A stretch of 64,000 nt of DNA, taken from positions 62,001 through 126,000 of the forward strand of contig NZ_AYKH01000040.1 of the NCBI RefSeq assembly GCF_003788635.1, given 5' to 3'. Source of the stretch: Salinisphaera orenii subsp. orenii MK-B5 (GTDB taxonomy: Bacteria > Pseudomonadota > Gammaproteobacteria > Nevskiales > Salinisphaeraceae). The stretch's first letter is position 1. Each line of letters opens with the position of its first letter. Position numbers and translations under genes: made by a program. The notes beneath the pieces are model-generated. The model worked only from the letters and a program-made list of their open reading frames with translations, had not been told where the DNA came from and did not search any database. Positions 16,718 to 25,480 of the stretch are shown one piece after another.

Positions 16718-16743
16718 CCGATTCGTTTCAACCGGAGTCCGCC

Positions 16744-17517
16744 ATGATTTCCTCCATCAAAGGCCGTTCGGTGCTGGTCACCGGCGCCAGTCGCGGTATC
16801 GGCAAGGGCATCGCGCAGGGGTTCGCCGCCGCCGGCGCCCGCGTGCTGATCGCCGCGCGCTCGCAGGAGGGCGCCCAGGCCGCGGTCGACGCCATCCAGG
16901 CCGAGGGCGGCATCGCCGCCGCCACGGTGGCCGACGTGACCGACCGCGACCAGCTTGTCGCCGCGGTCGATCGCGCGGTCGAACTGTACGGCGAGCTGGA
17001 CGTGCTCTGTGCCAATGCCGGCATCTTTCCGGATACGAGTCTGGAGCAGATGACCGAAGCGCAGTGGGACGAGGTCGTCGATACCAACCTCAAGGGCTGC
17101 TTTCTGAGCGTGCAGGCCGCGATTCCGGCGCTCAAGAAGAGCGAGGCCGGGCGCGTGGTCGTCACCTCGTCGATCACCGGGCCGATCACCGGTTTCCCCG
17201 GCTGGACCCATTACGGTGCGAGCAAGGCCGGTCAGCTCGGCTTCATCCGCACCGCGGCGATCGAGCTCGCGAAGTACGGCATCACCGTCAACGCGGTCAT
17301 GCCCGGCAACATCGTCACCGAAGGCCTCGAGGCGATGGGCGAGGACTATCTGCGCCAGATGGCCGCGGCGATCCCGCTCAAGCGCCTGGGCGGGGTGGCG
17401 GACATCGCCAACGCCGCGCTCTATTTCGCCTCGCGTGAGGCGGGCTATGTCACCGGCCAGACGCTCGTGATCGACGGCGGCCAGATCCTGCCGGAATCGT
17501 TCGAGGCGGTCGGTTAG
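16744..17517 (+). CDS. Short-chain dehydrogenase/reductase (SDR)
   Basis: The 257-residue classical SDR has the cofactor motif TGASRGIG (13-20), NAG, the catalytic Tyr157 and Lys161 in YGASK, and a C-terminal TGQTLVIDGGQ. It would oxidise or reduce an alcohol/carbonyl with NAD(P). The start has only 26 bases after the aminotransferase stop and a CGGAGT site, so it is the third gene of the operon. In an amino-alcohol route it could handle the carbonyl product of the PLP enzyme. Three bases after its TAG stop begins MITE copy B. Confidence 0.9.
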   Translation: MISSIKGRSVLVTGASRGIGKGIAQGFAAAGARVLIAARSQEGAQAAVDAIQAEGGIAAATVADVTDRDQLVAAVDRAVELYGELDVLCANAGIFPDTSLEQMTEAQWDEVVDTNLKGCFLSVQAAIPALKKSEAGRVVVTSSITGPITGFPGWTHYGASKAGQLGFIRTAAIELAKYGITVNAVMPGNIVTEGLEAMGEDYLRQMAAAIPLKRLGGVADIANAALYFASREAGYVTGQTLVIDGGQILPESFEAVG

Positions 17518-17520
17518 CCA

Positions 17521-17799
17521 AGGCCTGTCAACGCGACATGCGAGCGCCGCCGCGTTTGAGCCGCACATCGTGTGCGGCCAGGCGCGAGTGGCCGGTCGTG
17601 GCGCCACGACGAAGACGTGTAACGCCGCGGCGCATTTAGGGGTGTTTCCTGAGCGGCCCAACCCGAAGGGCCAGGCGCTTTGGTGCGGCAATCCAGCGTC
17701 GTCGCACGCTGGCGCTGAATGCCTGCGCGGCGCGCACGACGCCCATAGTCACTTTTCAGGAAGCGCCCGGCGCGGGCTCGTGAAGCGTTAACAGGTCCT
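17521..17799 (+). repeat. MITE-like element, copy B
   Basis: This 279-bp non-coding element is bounded by AGGCCTGTCAACGC (17521-17534) and the inverted GCGTTAACAGGTCCT (17785-17799). It shares many blocks with the other copies: CCGCACATCGTGTGCGGC, GGCGCGAGT, GCGGCCCAACCCGAAGGGCC and CTGCGCGGCGCGCACGACGC. It fills the space between the SDR and ligase genes exactly, starting three bases after one stop codon and supplying the last two bases of the other (TAG at 17800-17798). Confidence 0.8.
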
Positions 17800-18718
17800 A
17801 ATCGTCGGGTGCGCCGCGGGTGTCCGCTTCGGCGGCGATCTCCGGGGGCGGCCCGCCGGGCCGGCGGCGCAGAAAGCGCGCGAAGCGGGGCAGACCGTTG
17901 GCAGTCTCGCCGTTGTGGCGATAGGTGATCCAGGAACCGATCGGCGGCGGGTCGGCGCGCTGCTCGTCGGTGAAGCCGCTGCCGATGGCAAACTCGCGCC
18001 CGTCCGGCGTGACCACGTCCAGTGACCCCATCAGGCCGTCGAGCCGGCCCGCGCCGGGATTGATGCCGACGACCTTCGCCTCGGCGTCGGCGTAGGGCTT
18101 GAGTTTGAGCAGATCGTCGCTGCGACCGGCGTGATAGCGCGCGCCGCCGCGATGCAGCATCAGGCCCTCGCCGCCCCGTGCAAGTACGGCATCGAGTGCC
18201 GCGTCCAGCGCGCGACCGTCCGCGACCCTGAACTGATCGATCGCCACGACCCAGGGTTGATCGATGCGTGCGATCACCGCGCGGATCGCTGGCACGCGCG
18301 CGTCGAACGGGCCAGGATGATCCGGCAGGTCGAACACGCGATAGCTCACGTCGCGCCAGGCGGCATCGCCGGCCTCGTGGGCACGCACGATGCCGGAGAC
18401 ACGCGCGAAGTCGCCGCGCGCGGTCCACAGTTCGCCGTCCAGCGCGGTGTCGGGCCATCCGGCCGTGAACCAGTCGGGCGGATCGACGCGCACGCCGCCG
18501 CGGGTCAGCAGATGCTCGCCGTCCCAGTAGCCGCGCACGCCGTCGTATTTCTCGCTCACCCAGTACTCGGTCAGGTCGACGTCGCCGTCATAGGTCTCGG
18601 CGAGCGTGACGCGGGGCGGTTCGTCGGCGGCGGCCGCGCCGGCCGCCAGCAGCCCGGTGACGGCGGCCAGCAGGACGAGCGTGGCTAGCGGACGGTTCTG
18701 TATGCGACTCGACGTCAT
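17798..18718 (-). CDS. Exported ATP-dependent DNA ligase, LigE-type
   Basis: The 306-residue protein has a signal peptide (about 1-31, ending AAGAAAA). The minimal nucleotidyltransferase and OB domains of small ATP-dependent ligases follow. The adenylation lysine is Lys57 in SEKYDGVRG, with LDGELW, GGEGLMLH and LLKLKPY as further ligase motifs. The OB part has GSWITYRHNG. LigE-type ligases with leaders are thought to act on DNA in the periplasm, perhaps during uptake. A ComEA-like protein and a pilin occur in the same window. The TAG stop overlaps the end of MITE copy B. Confidence 0.88.
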   Translation of the reverse strand: MTSSRIQNRPLATLVLLAAVTGLLAAGAAAADEPPRVTLAETYDGDVDLTEYWVSEKYDGVRGYWDGEHLLTRGGVRVDPPDWFTAGWPDTALDGELWTARGDFARVSGIVRAHEAGDAAWRDVSYRVFDLPDHPGPFDARVPAIRAVIARIDQPWVVAIDQFRVADGRALDAALDAVLARGGEGLMLHRGGARYHAGRSDDLLKLKPYADAEAKVVGINPGAGRLDGLMGSLDVVTPDGREFAIGSGFTDEQRADPPPIGSWITYRHNGETANGLPRFARFLRRRPGGPPPEIAAEADTRGAPDD

Positions 18719-19561
18719 GGTCTCTGTCCCTGGGCCGTGTGGCCCGCGCGGCTGTTTTCACGGCGGCCGCTGTCGGGTGGCCGGCATGCGCTCTCTCCTG
18801 TCCTATCGGCGCGAGCGTCCGATCACTTGATGGCGGGCGCGATCTTTTCGTCCGGCACCGCGCTGGGTGGGGCGCTGGCCTGCGCACGCGGTCTCATGGA
18901 CGGGATCGGGCTGCCGGCCACGGTCGACGGCCCCGCGGCGTGCGCTCGCTCCCCGCTGTGCCGGCGAGGCCGCGCCGGTCGAGCCGCGCTCGCCGGCCGG
19001 CGATGCGGGCCGGGTGACGAGACGGATGATGCATCGGCCGTGCCTGACGGACTCGCCACGCAAGACCGCGATGGGCGCGCTGTCGAACGCTCGCGTGTCA
19101 TCGACGCGGCGTGCAGGTGTTCATGTCGGCGGCTTGATCCTGTGCCCGGTTCAGCTGGCCCTGATTGACGGGTAGCGCCGCCTGGTCGCGGGTACGCGTT
19201 AGCTCGCGACTTGACGCGCACGATGGGCCTTAGCATGCCGCGTGGCGGTCGCCAGCTGCGTACCGCCTATGATCAGGCGCCGGCTTGATCACGCCCCGGG
19301 GCGGTGCCGCGAGCCCGCGGCCCGGGATGGATCGGCCTCGCGGGCCGGGCTGGCGGAGCGAGATCGGTGGGGCGCCGGGCCATGGGGGGTCGGCTGATCC
19401 CGTGCCGGGCGCGCCTATCGAAGGCTCGTGCGAGCGCCGGCTGTCCGGCTGTAGCCGTACCGCGCACGGATCGGCTTCTGGAAAATCGACGGCGACAGGC
19501 GCGATCGGGAGATTGCACCGGTAGCCGAAGCGATGCGCACCGCGCCGCCGCCGATACCGCG
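18719..19561. other. 840-base gap without a recognisable gene
   Basis: The region between divergent ligE and the convergent proline-racemase-like gene has open frames on both strands. They lack ribosome sites, recognisable domains and consistent codon-position bias. Arg/Pro/Ala-rich translations are typical of non-coding high-G+C DNA. No MITE blocks or transposase remnants were recognised. It may be decayed coding sequence. Confidence 0.55.
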
Positions 19562-20599
19562 TCAGTTTCCGGGACTCAGCACATGCCCCAGGCCGTCGAA
19601 ATGCACCAGGGGATCGGCTGCGTTGGCCACGATCTCGGAGCGGGCGAGCACGAAGCTGCGGCCGGTGATGGTGTTGTTGACCACGTCCCGCGAGCCGCCC
19701 TGGCTGACGTGCGTGAATTCGCCGATGAAGCGGGTGTCGCGCAGGGACACGGTCTCCAGCCGGTCGCCGGGCTGGAGGTCGCCCTCGTGGTGCATGAGCG
19801 CGAGCCGGGCGGAGGTGCCGGTGCCGGTGGTGCTGCGGCAGATCACGCCGGGGTGGACGTAGGTCGCCGAACGCGAGCGGTAATGGCCGCCGGTGACGGT
19901 CTCCACCGGGCCGAGGAAATGCAGGAACGGCAGCGGCCCGACGTCGCCGAGCTCGTAGTGGGAGAAGCCCTTCTCCTCACGGATCGCCTCGACGATGGCG
20001 TGGGCGCAGTGCGCCAGCCGATCCTCCTCGGCGAGCGTGAGCTCGAAGCCGAGTTCGGTGGCGTCGACCAGCGCGTAGAAGCCGCCGCTGTAGGCGATGC
20101 TGTAGGTCACATCGCCCAGCAGCGGAACGTGCACGCTCGCGCGGTAGGTATCGATATAGCTCGGCAGGCCCTGGCAGGTGATGGCCTCGACCGTGCCGCG
20201 GTTCACGCGCGCCTCGATCTGCACCAGGCCCGCCGGGGACTCGAGGGTGAACTGCTGGCGGCCCTCCTGCTTCTCCACGATGCCGGCCTCGAGCAGGGCG
20301 GTCGCCGTGCAGATGGTGTTGGAGCCGGAATAGATGGGATATCCCATCACCTCCATGATGATGTAGCCGGCCGCGGCGTCCGGGTGGCAGGCCGGTACGA
20401 CCAGATCCACCGACATCTCCGGAATGCCGTAGGGCTCCTCCAGCAGCAGGCGGCGCAGCCCGTCGGCGTCGTCGCGCAGGTATTCCATCTGCTGGCGTAC
20501 GGTATCGCCCGGCAGCGGGTTGACCCCGCCGGTGACGATGCGGCTGACATCGCCGCCGGCGTGGGTGTCCATCAACTGGAGGGTGAGCTGTTCGTTCAT
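19562..20599 (-). CDS. Proline racemase-fold enzyme with Ser/Thr in place of both catalytic Cys
   Basis: The 345-residue protein has the duplicated fold of the proline racemase/hydroxyproline epimerase family. Where racemases have MCGH it has YSGSN (Ser91). Where they have DRSPCGTG it has CRSTTGTG (Thr258, with Cys254 at the Asp position). True racemases and 4-hydroxyproline epimerases need two cysteines. A Ser/Thr pair occurs, as far as I recall, in a bacterial dehydratase-like branch (SGSN..RSPTGTG). A lyase or dehydratase on a hydroxy-imino-acid is more likely than a racemase. It may belong with the MDR gene upstream. Confidence 0.8.
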   Translation of the reverse strand: MNEQLTLQLMDTHAGGDVSRIVTGGVNPLPGDTVRQQMEYLRDDADGLRRLLLEEPYGIPEMSVDLVVPACHPDAAAGYIIMEVMGYPIYSGSNTICTATALLEAGIVEKQEGRQQFTLESPAGLVQIEARVNRGTVEAITCQGLPSYIDTYRASVHVPLLGDVTYSIAYSGGFYALVDATELGFELTLAEEDRLAHCAHAIVEAIREEKGFSHYELGDVGPLPFLHFLGPVETVTGGHYRSRSATYVHPGVICRSTTGTGTSARLALMHHEGDLQPGDRLETVSLRDTRFIGEFTHVSQGGSRDVVNNTITGRSFVLARSEIVANAADPLVHFDGLGHVLSPGN

Positions 20600-20776
20600 C
20601 GGCCGTGGTCCCGGCAGTGGTGGTCGTGTGTCCCGGCCGTGGCGGCCGGACGGCGGTCATGGCGGTGGTCGACGCCCCGGCGGCGCGCGTTGCGGATGCG
20701 CCGATCGCACAACCGTCTGGGAGCGACGTGTTCGTTTCGGTGGCCGCGGCCCTTGGCCGACGGCGTCACGGGCGCC

Positions 20777-21934
20777 TCAGCCCGGCAGCGCGTAGGGCGC
20801 GCCGTGCTCGGCCCACTGGGCGTCGGGCACGATCACGATCTTGCCCAGATAGCCGCTCGAGCGCTCGACGAAGTAGCGTTCGGCGGCGTGCAGCTCCGAC
20901 AACGGGAAGGCGGCGTGCAGCACCGGTCGCAGTTCGCCCGAGCGGATCCAGGCGACCAGCTGTTCGGCCTCCTCGCGGGTGCCGTGGGACACGCCGAAGA
21001 TCTGGACCTGATAGAGATAGATCACCGTCCAGAGGATCTCGCTGACGTTGCCGCCGCTGGCGCCGGCGATCGACAGCCGCGGGTAGGTCGAGCGCGCGTT
21101 CATGTCGAACGTCATGGCATCGATGAAGCGCAGCGTCATCTCGCCGCCGACCAGATCCATGACGGCATCCAGCGGCGCCCCGCCCGTGGTCTCGCGCACG
21201 CGCTCGACGAAGCCGTCCATGTCGGAACGATCCAGCACCGCTTCGGCGCCGAGCGCGGTCAGGGCGTCGGCCTTGTCCGGCGTGCTCAGCGCGTAGGGAA
21301 TCGCGCCGACGATGCGGCAGAGCTGGATCAGCGCCGTGCCCACACCGCCGCTGGCGCCGGTCACCAGCACCCGCTCGCCCGGGCCGACGCCGGCGGAGGT
21401 CATCATGTGGTAAGCGGTCTGGTAGGAACACATGCCCATCGCCGCCAGCTCGGCGTCGGCGAGTTCCGGGTTGGCGACGGCGTGGAACTGGTCCGAGGGC
21501 ACGGCGACGTACTCGGCGAAGCCGCCATCCGCGCCGTGGCCGTAGTAGTCCGGTGTGAGATTGATGTCCCGGCGCGGGCTGGCGTAGATATTGAAATCCA
21601 GCAGGCCGCGTTCGCCGATGCGGCCCGCGTCCACGCCGTCGCCGACGGCGGCCACCCGGCCCACGATGTCCGCGCCCTGGATGCGTGGAAAGGTCAGCGT
21701 CGGCGCGCCGCCGATGGCGAACGAGGTCACGTCGCCCTTGTCCCGCGTCGGATACAGCCCCTCGCGGGCCTTGCGGTCGGTGTTGTTCTTGGCGGTGGCG
21801 GTCACCCGGACCAGGACTTCGCCCGGCGCGGGTCGGGGCACGGGCACCTGCGCGTCGTGGACCAGCGCGTCGATGCCGCCGTGGCCTGTCAGCCGCATCG
21901 CGGCCATGGTGTCCGGTACGGAGTGTTGCGCCAT
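20777..21934 (-). CDS. Zinc-independent MDR family oxidoreductase (quinone reductase-like)
   Basis: The 385-residue protein has a GroES-like N-terminal domain and a Rossmann domain with VLVTGASGGVGTALIQ. The zinc ligand positions of alcohol dehydrogenases are absent (AKNNTD replaces the GxCH segment), placing it with quinone oxidoreductases and enoyl reductases. It would reduce an enone or quinone with NADPH. AGGAAC lies before the ATG at 21934. The proline-racemase-like gene follows on the same strand after 177 bases and may be co-transcribed. Substrate is unknown. Confidence 0.85.
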   Translation of the reverse strand: MAQHSVPDTMAAMRLTGHGGIDALVHDAQVPVPRPAPGEVLVRVTATAKNNTDRKAREGLYPTRDKGDVTSFAIGGAPTLTFPRIQGADIVGRVAAVGDGVDAGRIGERGLLDFNIYASPRRDINLTPDYYGHGADGGFAEYVAVPSDQFHAVANPELADAELAAMGMCSYQTAYHMMTSAGVGPGERVLVTGASGGVGTALIQLCRIVGAIPYALSTPDKADALTALGAEAVLDRSDMDGFVERVRETTGGAPLDAVMDLVGGEMTLRFIDAMTFDMNARSTYPRLSIAGASGGNVSEILWTVIYLYQVQIFGVSHGTREEAEQLVAWIRSGELRPVLHAAFPLSELHAAERYFVERSSGYLGKIVIVPDAQWAEHGAPYALPG

Positions 21935-22050
21935 GTTCGCGGTTCCTGTGACGGGATTCCAAAAAAATCTGTCGCGACGATATCAAACGCCGTCCGCGGG
22001 CTCGTACAGAGACGATCAGCCCGCGGTTCGGCGCCGGGCGGGCCCGCGTG

Positions 22051-22401
22051 TCAGCGGGCGTCGATGACCAGTTCGCGCAGCCGGGCGGTCACGTCCTTGC
22101 GGCGCTCGAAGGCCTCGCTTTCGGCCAGCGTCACCGCCATCGCGCGATCGTGCGCCGGCACGACCGATCGCACGTGCCGCGTCTTCTGCGTCTTGTAGTC
22201 TTCGTAGGCGCCGTAGCAGTCGGCCTGGGCGCGCATCGCGACCGCCTGCGCATCCAGCGCGGTATCGGCTGCATGTGCCATGGCGGCGCCGTGGGCACAC
22301 TGCCAGTACCGCGTGAAGGCCGCGTCGGCATCCGCCTCGGGCCCGCCGGCGCAGCCGGTGAGCAGGCAGAGGGCAAGCGCGGTGCCGATGAACCGACGCA
22401 T
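22051..22401 (-). CDS. Small lipoprotein of unknown function
   Basis: The 116-residue product has a clear lipobox, LLTGC with Cys17, after a 16-residue leader, so it should be lipid-anchored in the envelope. The rest is Ala-rich and helical with two further cysteines (about positions 35 and 62) that could pair. I recognise no family. A short gene on the same strand lies 63 bases upstream. Confidence 0.7.
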   Translation of the reverse strand: MRRFIGTALALCLLTGCAGGPEADADAAFTRYWQCAHGAAMAHAADTALDAQAVAMRAQADCYGAYEDYKTQKTRHVRSVVPAHDRAMAVTLAESEAFERRKDVTARLRELVIDAR

Positions 22402-22464
22402 GGTGTCTCCGAAAAAGGCGATCGAACCGACAGGATACGCCAGATCCGGGGCGCTGATCGGGCG

Positions 22465-22656
22465 TCAGTCGCGGTCGGTGGACGACGGCGTGTTCGGCGG
22501 CCTGCCGGTACGCGCGCTCTGCGTCGTCTGCGTACCGCTACCGCTGCGAAAGCGCTGATAGCGGGACCACAGCTGGCGCGCGCCGCGCTTGATCTTTTCC
22601 TGATTCTGCGGCTTGCGCAGCCAGTTGGCCGCGAAGGCGCCGATGGTGCGTTTCAT
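22465..22656 (-). CDS. Small basic protein of unknown function
   Basis: The 63-residue product starts MKRTIGAFAANWLRKPQNQE after a GGGAAA site. An amphipathic, basic N-terminal half (to about residue 38) is followed by a Ser/Thr/Gly-rich tail. Similar short proteins appear in gammaproteobacteria, but I cannot name a family. The codon pattern and ribosome site favour a real gene. Confidence 0.5.
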   Translation of the reverse strand: MKRTIGAFAANWLRKPQNQEKIKRGARQLWSRYQRFRSGSGTQTTQSARTGRPPNTPSSTDRD

Positions 22657-22786
22657 GAGGGTTTCCCGATCGGTTTTGTCTATTTGGCGTCCAATATGGG
22701 TGCGACGGGCGGAACGCTCAATAGCGCATGGCCGGACGAAGTCGTGGTGGCGAAACCGAACGCCCCGGGCCGGGCTGCGCGCCGCG

Positions 22787-22831
22787 TTGCGGGCTGTAGC
22801 CGGCGCGCCGCGGCGCCGCCTTAGCCCGCAA
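22787..22831. repeat. Long G+C-rich hairpin or cruciform
   Basis: TTGCGGGCT (22787-22795) and AGCCCGCAA (22823-22831) pair perfectly around a 27-base, itself self-complementary centre rich in GGCGC and GCGCC. It lies between two divergent genes, 112 bases upstream of the Tm-1-like gene. Without a gene ending here it is unlikely to be an ordinary terminator. A leader structure or protein-binding site is possible. Confidence 0.5.
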
Positions 22832-22943
22832 GGGCCTGAGCGGGGCCACCGGCGGCCCGCGCGGGTGCCGTGTGGGTCGCGAGTTGCGTCCCGCCTGCGC
22901 CGGTAGCAGAGTTGCAGGCCGCATCCAAAAAACGAGAACAACG

Positions 22944-24167
22944 ATGGGATACGCGCTGGTCGCGGGCACCTGCGACACCAAGGGCACGGAGCTGCGGTAT
23001 GCGCGCGACTGCCTGCGTGCGGCCGGCGTCGAGACGCGCCTCGCGGACCTGGGCACGGGCGGTGCCGGCGACGAGACCGGCGCCGAGATCACGGCGGCGC
23101 AGATCGCCGCGCATCATCCCGACGGCGTCGGGGCCGTGCTCGGCCTGGACGATCGCGGTCGTGCGGTGACCGCGATGGCGCTCGCCTTCGAGCGCTTCGT
23201 CGCGGCCCGCGACGACATCGACGGCATCCTCGGTCTGGGCGGCTCCGGCGGCACCGCGCTGGTCGCCCCGGCCATGCGTGCCCTGGCCATCGGCGTGCCC
23301 AAGGTGATGGTGTCCACGGTCGCCTCCGGCGACGTCGCGCCCTACGTCGGGCCGAGCGACATCTGCATGATGTATTCGGTGACCGACGTGGCCGGCCTCA
23401 ACCGCATATCGCGCGTGGTCATCGGCAACGCCGCGCACGCGCTGGCGGGCATGCTCCGGCATCCCGTGACCGCGGGCGAGGATCTCAAGCCGGCCCTGGG
23501 GCTGACGATGTTCGGTGTGACCACGCCCTGCATCACCCAGCTCACCGAGGCGCTGTCCGCCGACTACGACTGTCTGGTCTTTCATGCCACCGGCACGGGC
23601 GGCCAGTCGATGGAGAAACTGCTGGATTCCGGCGCGCTCGCCGGCGTGCTCGACATCAGCACGACCGAGGTCTGCGATCTGCTCATGGGCGGCGTGATGA
23701 GCGCCGGCGAAGGCCGGCTGGAGGCCGTCGCGCGCAGCGGGCTGCCCTATGTCGGCGCCTGCGGCGCGCTCGACATGGTCAATTTCGGCGCCGTCGATAC
23801 CGTGCCGGCGCGCTACCGGGACCGGAACCTCTACGAACACAACGCCCAGGTCACGCTCATGCGGACCACGGCCGAGGAGAACCGCCGGCTGGGCGAGTGG
23901 ATCGCGGCCAAGCTCAACCGCTGCGACGGGCCGGTACGCTTTCTGCTGCCCGAGGGCGGGGTCTCGGCCATCGACGCGCCGGGCCAGCCGTTCCACGATC
24001 CGGCCGCCGACGCCGCCCTGTTCGACGCCCTGGAGACGCACGTGCAGCAGACCGCGGACCGGCGGCTGCTGCGCGTGCCGCACCATATCAACGACCCCGA
24101 TTTCGTGGCCGCGGCGCTGGCGGCGTTCGCCGACGTCATGCCGGCCCGGCCCCTGCGACAGGAGTGA
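22944..24167 (+). CDS. Tm-1-like ATP-binding domain protein (UPF0261)
   Basis: The 407-residue protein belongs to the family named after the tomato Tm-1 virus-resistance protein. It opens with [20 protein letters not shown] and contains [19 protein letters not shown], the nucleotide site seen in Tm-1. It also has [12 protein letters not shown] and a C-terminal [20 protein letters not shown]. Plant and fungal homologues fuse this domain to the TIM-barrel domain encoded here by the next gene, five bases downstream. The bacterial function is not known. Sugar-acid or organic-acid metabolism is a guess. Confidence 0.88.
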   Translation: MGYALVAGTCDTKGTELRYARDCLRAAGVETRLADLGTGGAGDETGAEITAAQIAAHHPDGVGAVLGLDDRGRAVTAMALAFERFVAARDDIDGILGLGGSGGTALVAPAMRALAIGVPKVMVSTVASGDVAPYVGPSDICMMYSVTDVAGLNRISRVVIGNAAHALAGMLRHPVTAGEDLKPALGLTMFGVTTPCITQLTEALSADYDCLVFHATGTGGQSMEKLLDSGALAGVLDISTTEVCDLLMGGVMSAGEGRLEAVARSGLPYVGACGALDMVNFGAVDTVPARYRDRNLYEHNAQVTLMRTTAEENRRLGEWIAAKLNRCDGPVRFLLPEGGVSAIDAPGQPFHDPAADAALFDALETHVQQTADRRLLRVPHHINDPDFVAAALAAFADVMPARPLRQE

Positions 24168-24172
24168 CCCAG

Positions 24173-25006
24173 ATGCCCCGATTCGAACGCAGCGCGATCC
24201 TCGACCACCTGCGGGACAAGATCCGCCGGCGCCGGCCGATCGTCGGCGGCGGCGCCGGTACCGGCCTGTCGGCCAAGTGCGAGGAGGCCGGCGGCATCGA
24301 CCTCATCGTCATCTACAACTCCGGACGCTACCGCATGGCCGGGCGCGGCTCGCTCGCCGGGCTGCTGGCCTACGGCAATGCCAACGAGATCGTGGTCGAC
24401 ATGGCCCGCGAGGTGTTGCCCGTGGTCGAGCGCACGCCGGTGCTGGCCGGCGTCAACGGCACCGATCCGTTCGTGTCCATGGACGCGTTTCTCACGCGTC
24501 TGCGCGACATGGGCTTCGCCGGCGTGCAGAACTTCCCCACGGTCGGGCTCATCGACGGCACCTTCCGCGCCAATCTGGAAGAGACCGGGATGGGCTACGA
24601 CCGCGAGATCGACATGATCCGCCGGGCCCGCGCGCTGGACCTGCTGACCACGCCCTATGTGTTCAGCGCCGAGGACGCCCGCGCGATGACCGCGGCCGGC
24701 GCCGACGTCATCGTCTGCCACATGGGCCTGACCACCGGCGGCACCATCGGCGCCGAGACCGGCGTCGATCTGCCGGGCGCGGCCGAGCGCGTGGAGGCCT
24801 GGGCCGCGGCCGCCCGCGAGGTCCGCGACGACGTCATCGTCCTCTGCCACGGCGGCCCGATCGCCCAGCCGGCGGACGCGCAGTTCATCCTCTCGCACTG
24901 TCCCGGTTGCCACGGCTTCTACGGCGCGAGCAGCATGGAGCGGCTGCCGGTCGAGCAGGCGCTGACCGAGCAGACGCGCCGATTCGTCGATCTCGGCTTC
25001 GAATAG
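24173..25006 (+). CDS. TIM-barrel protein of the phosphoenolpyruvate hydrolase-like family
   Basis: The 277-residue protein has the signature [20 protein letters not shown] and [18 protein letters not shown] near the N terminus, a VNGTDP strand end and [16 protein letters not shown]. These mark the TIM-barrel domain that pairs with Tm-1-like proteins and is annotated as PEP hydrolase-like. AGGAG precedes the ATG. The five-base gap to the Tm-1-like gene implies translational coupling, and probably a two-subunit enzyme equivalent to the fused eukaryotic form. Catalytic reaction is unverified. Confidence 0.87.
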   Translation: MPRFERSAILDHLRDKIRRRRPIVGGGAGTGLSAKCEEAGGIDLIVIYNSGRYRMAGRGSLAGLLAYGNANEIVVDMAREVLPVVERTPVLAGVNGTDPFVSMDAFLTRLRDMGFAGVQNFPTVGLIDGTFRANLEETGMGYDREIDMIRRARALDLLTTPYVFSAEDARAMTAAGADVIVCHMGLTTGGTIGAETGVDLPGAAERVEAWAAAAREVRDDVIVLCHGGPIAQPADAQFILSHCPGCHGFYGASSMERLPVEQALTEQTRRFVDLGFE

Positions 25007-25027
25007 CCCCCAACCCCAGGAGCGAAC

Positions 25028-25471
25028 ATGGAACGCGTATTCGTCAGCCGCGTCATCGACGCCAGCGCCGACACGGTCTGGCAGGCCGTGCGCGACTTCA
25101 ACGGCATGCCCGACTGGCATCCGGCGATCGCCGACAGCGAGATCGAGGACGGCCGGGCGCCCGACGCCGTGGGCTGCGTGCGCAGCTTTCATCTGGCCGA
25201 CGGCAGCCACCTGCGCGAGCAGCTCACCGAACTGTCCGACGCCTATCGGATGATGCGCTACGTCATCCTCGATTCGCCCATGCCCGTGACCGGCTACGAC
25301 GCCAGCCTGCAGATCCTGCCCGTGACCGAGGGCGACGCCTGCCTGGCCTGCTGGGAGGCCGAGTTCGAGGTCTCGGAGGACGACGACGGGGCCACCGTCG
25401 ACACCGTGACCAACGGCGTCTTCCGGGCCGGGCTGGAGGCGCTGGCGGCGCAGCTCGAGCGGCCCGGGTGA
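25028..25471 (+). CDS. SRPBCC (START-like) family protein
   Basis: The 147-residue protein is a single SRPBCC domain: VFVSRVIDASADTVWQAVRD, DFNGMPDWHPAI and a C-terminal helix GVFRAGLEALAAQLE. The fold binds hydrophobic ligands in a deep cavity and includes polyketide cyclases and MxaD-like proteins. It follows the TIM-barrel gene by 21 bases with CCAGGAG before the ATG, so it is the third gene of the operon and may bind the pathway's ligand or product. Confidence 0.85.
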   Translation: MERVFVSRVIDASADTVWQAVRDFNGMPDWHPAIADSEIEDGRAPDAVGCVRSFHLADGSHLREQLTELSDAYRMMRYVILDSPMPVTGYDASLQILPVTEGDACLACWEAEFEVSEDDDGATVDTVTNGVFRAGLEALAAQLERPG

Positions 25472-25480
25472 CCGCGCGCC

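Noticed and set aside
17570-17791. Short frame beginning MCGQARVAG, with similar peptides at 11430, 32746 and 54849
   Set aside because: All lie inside MITE copies. The similarity is of DNA, frames and lengths differ between copies, and no ribosome sites precede them.
19304-22198. Very long plus-strand open frame of 964 codons
   Set aside because: It lies opposite the proline-racemase-like, MDR and lipoprotein genes, whose minus-strand translations match known families. High G+C keeps the antisense frame open.
22740-22930. Possible fifth MITE copy (GTGTGGGTCGCGAGTTGCG and similar)
   Set aside because: Only isolated short resemblances. The ordered blocks and ends of the family are missing.
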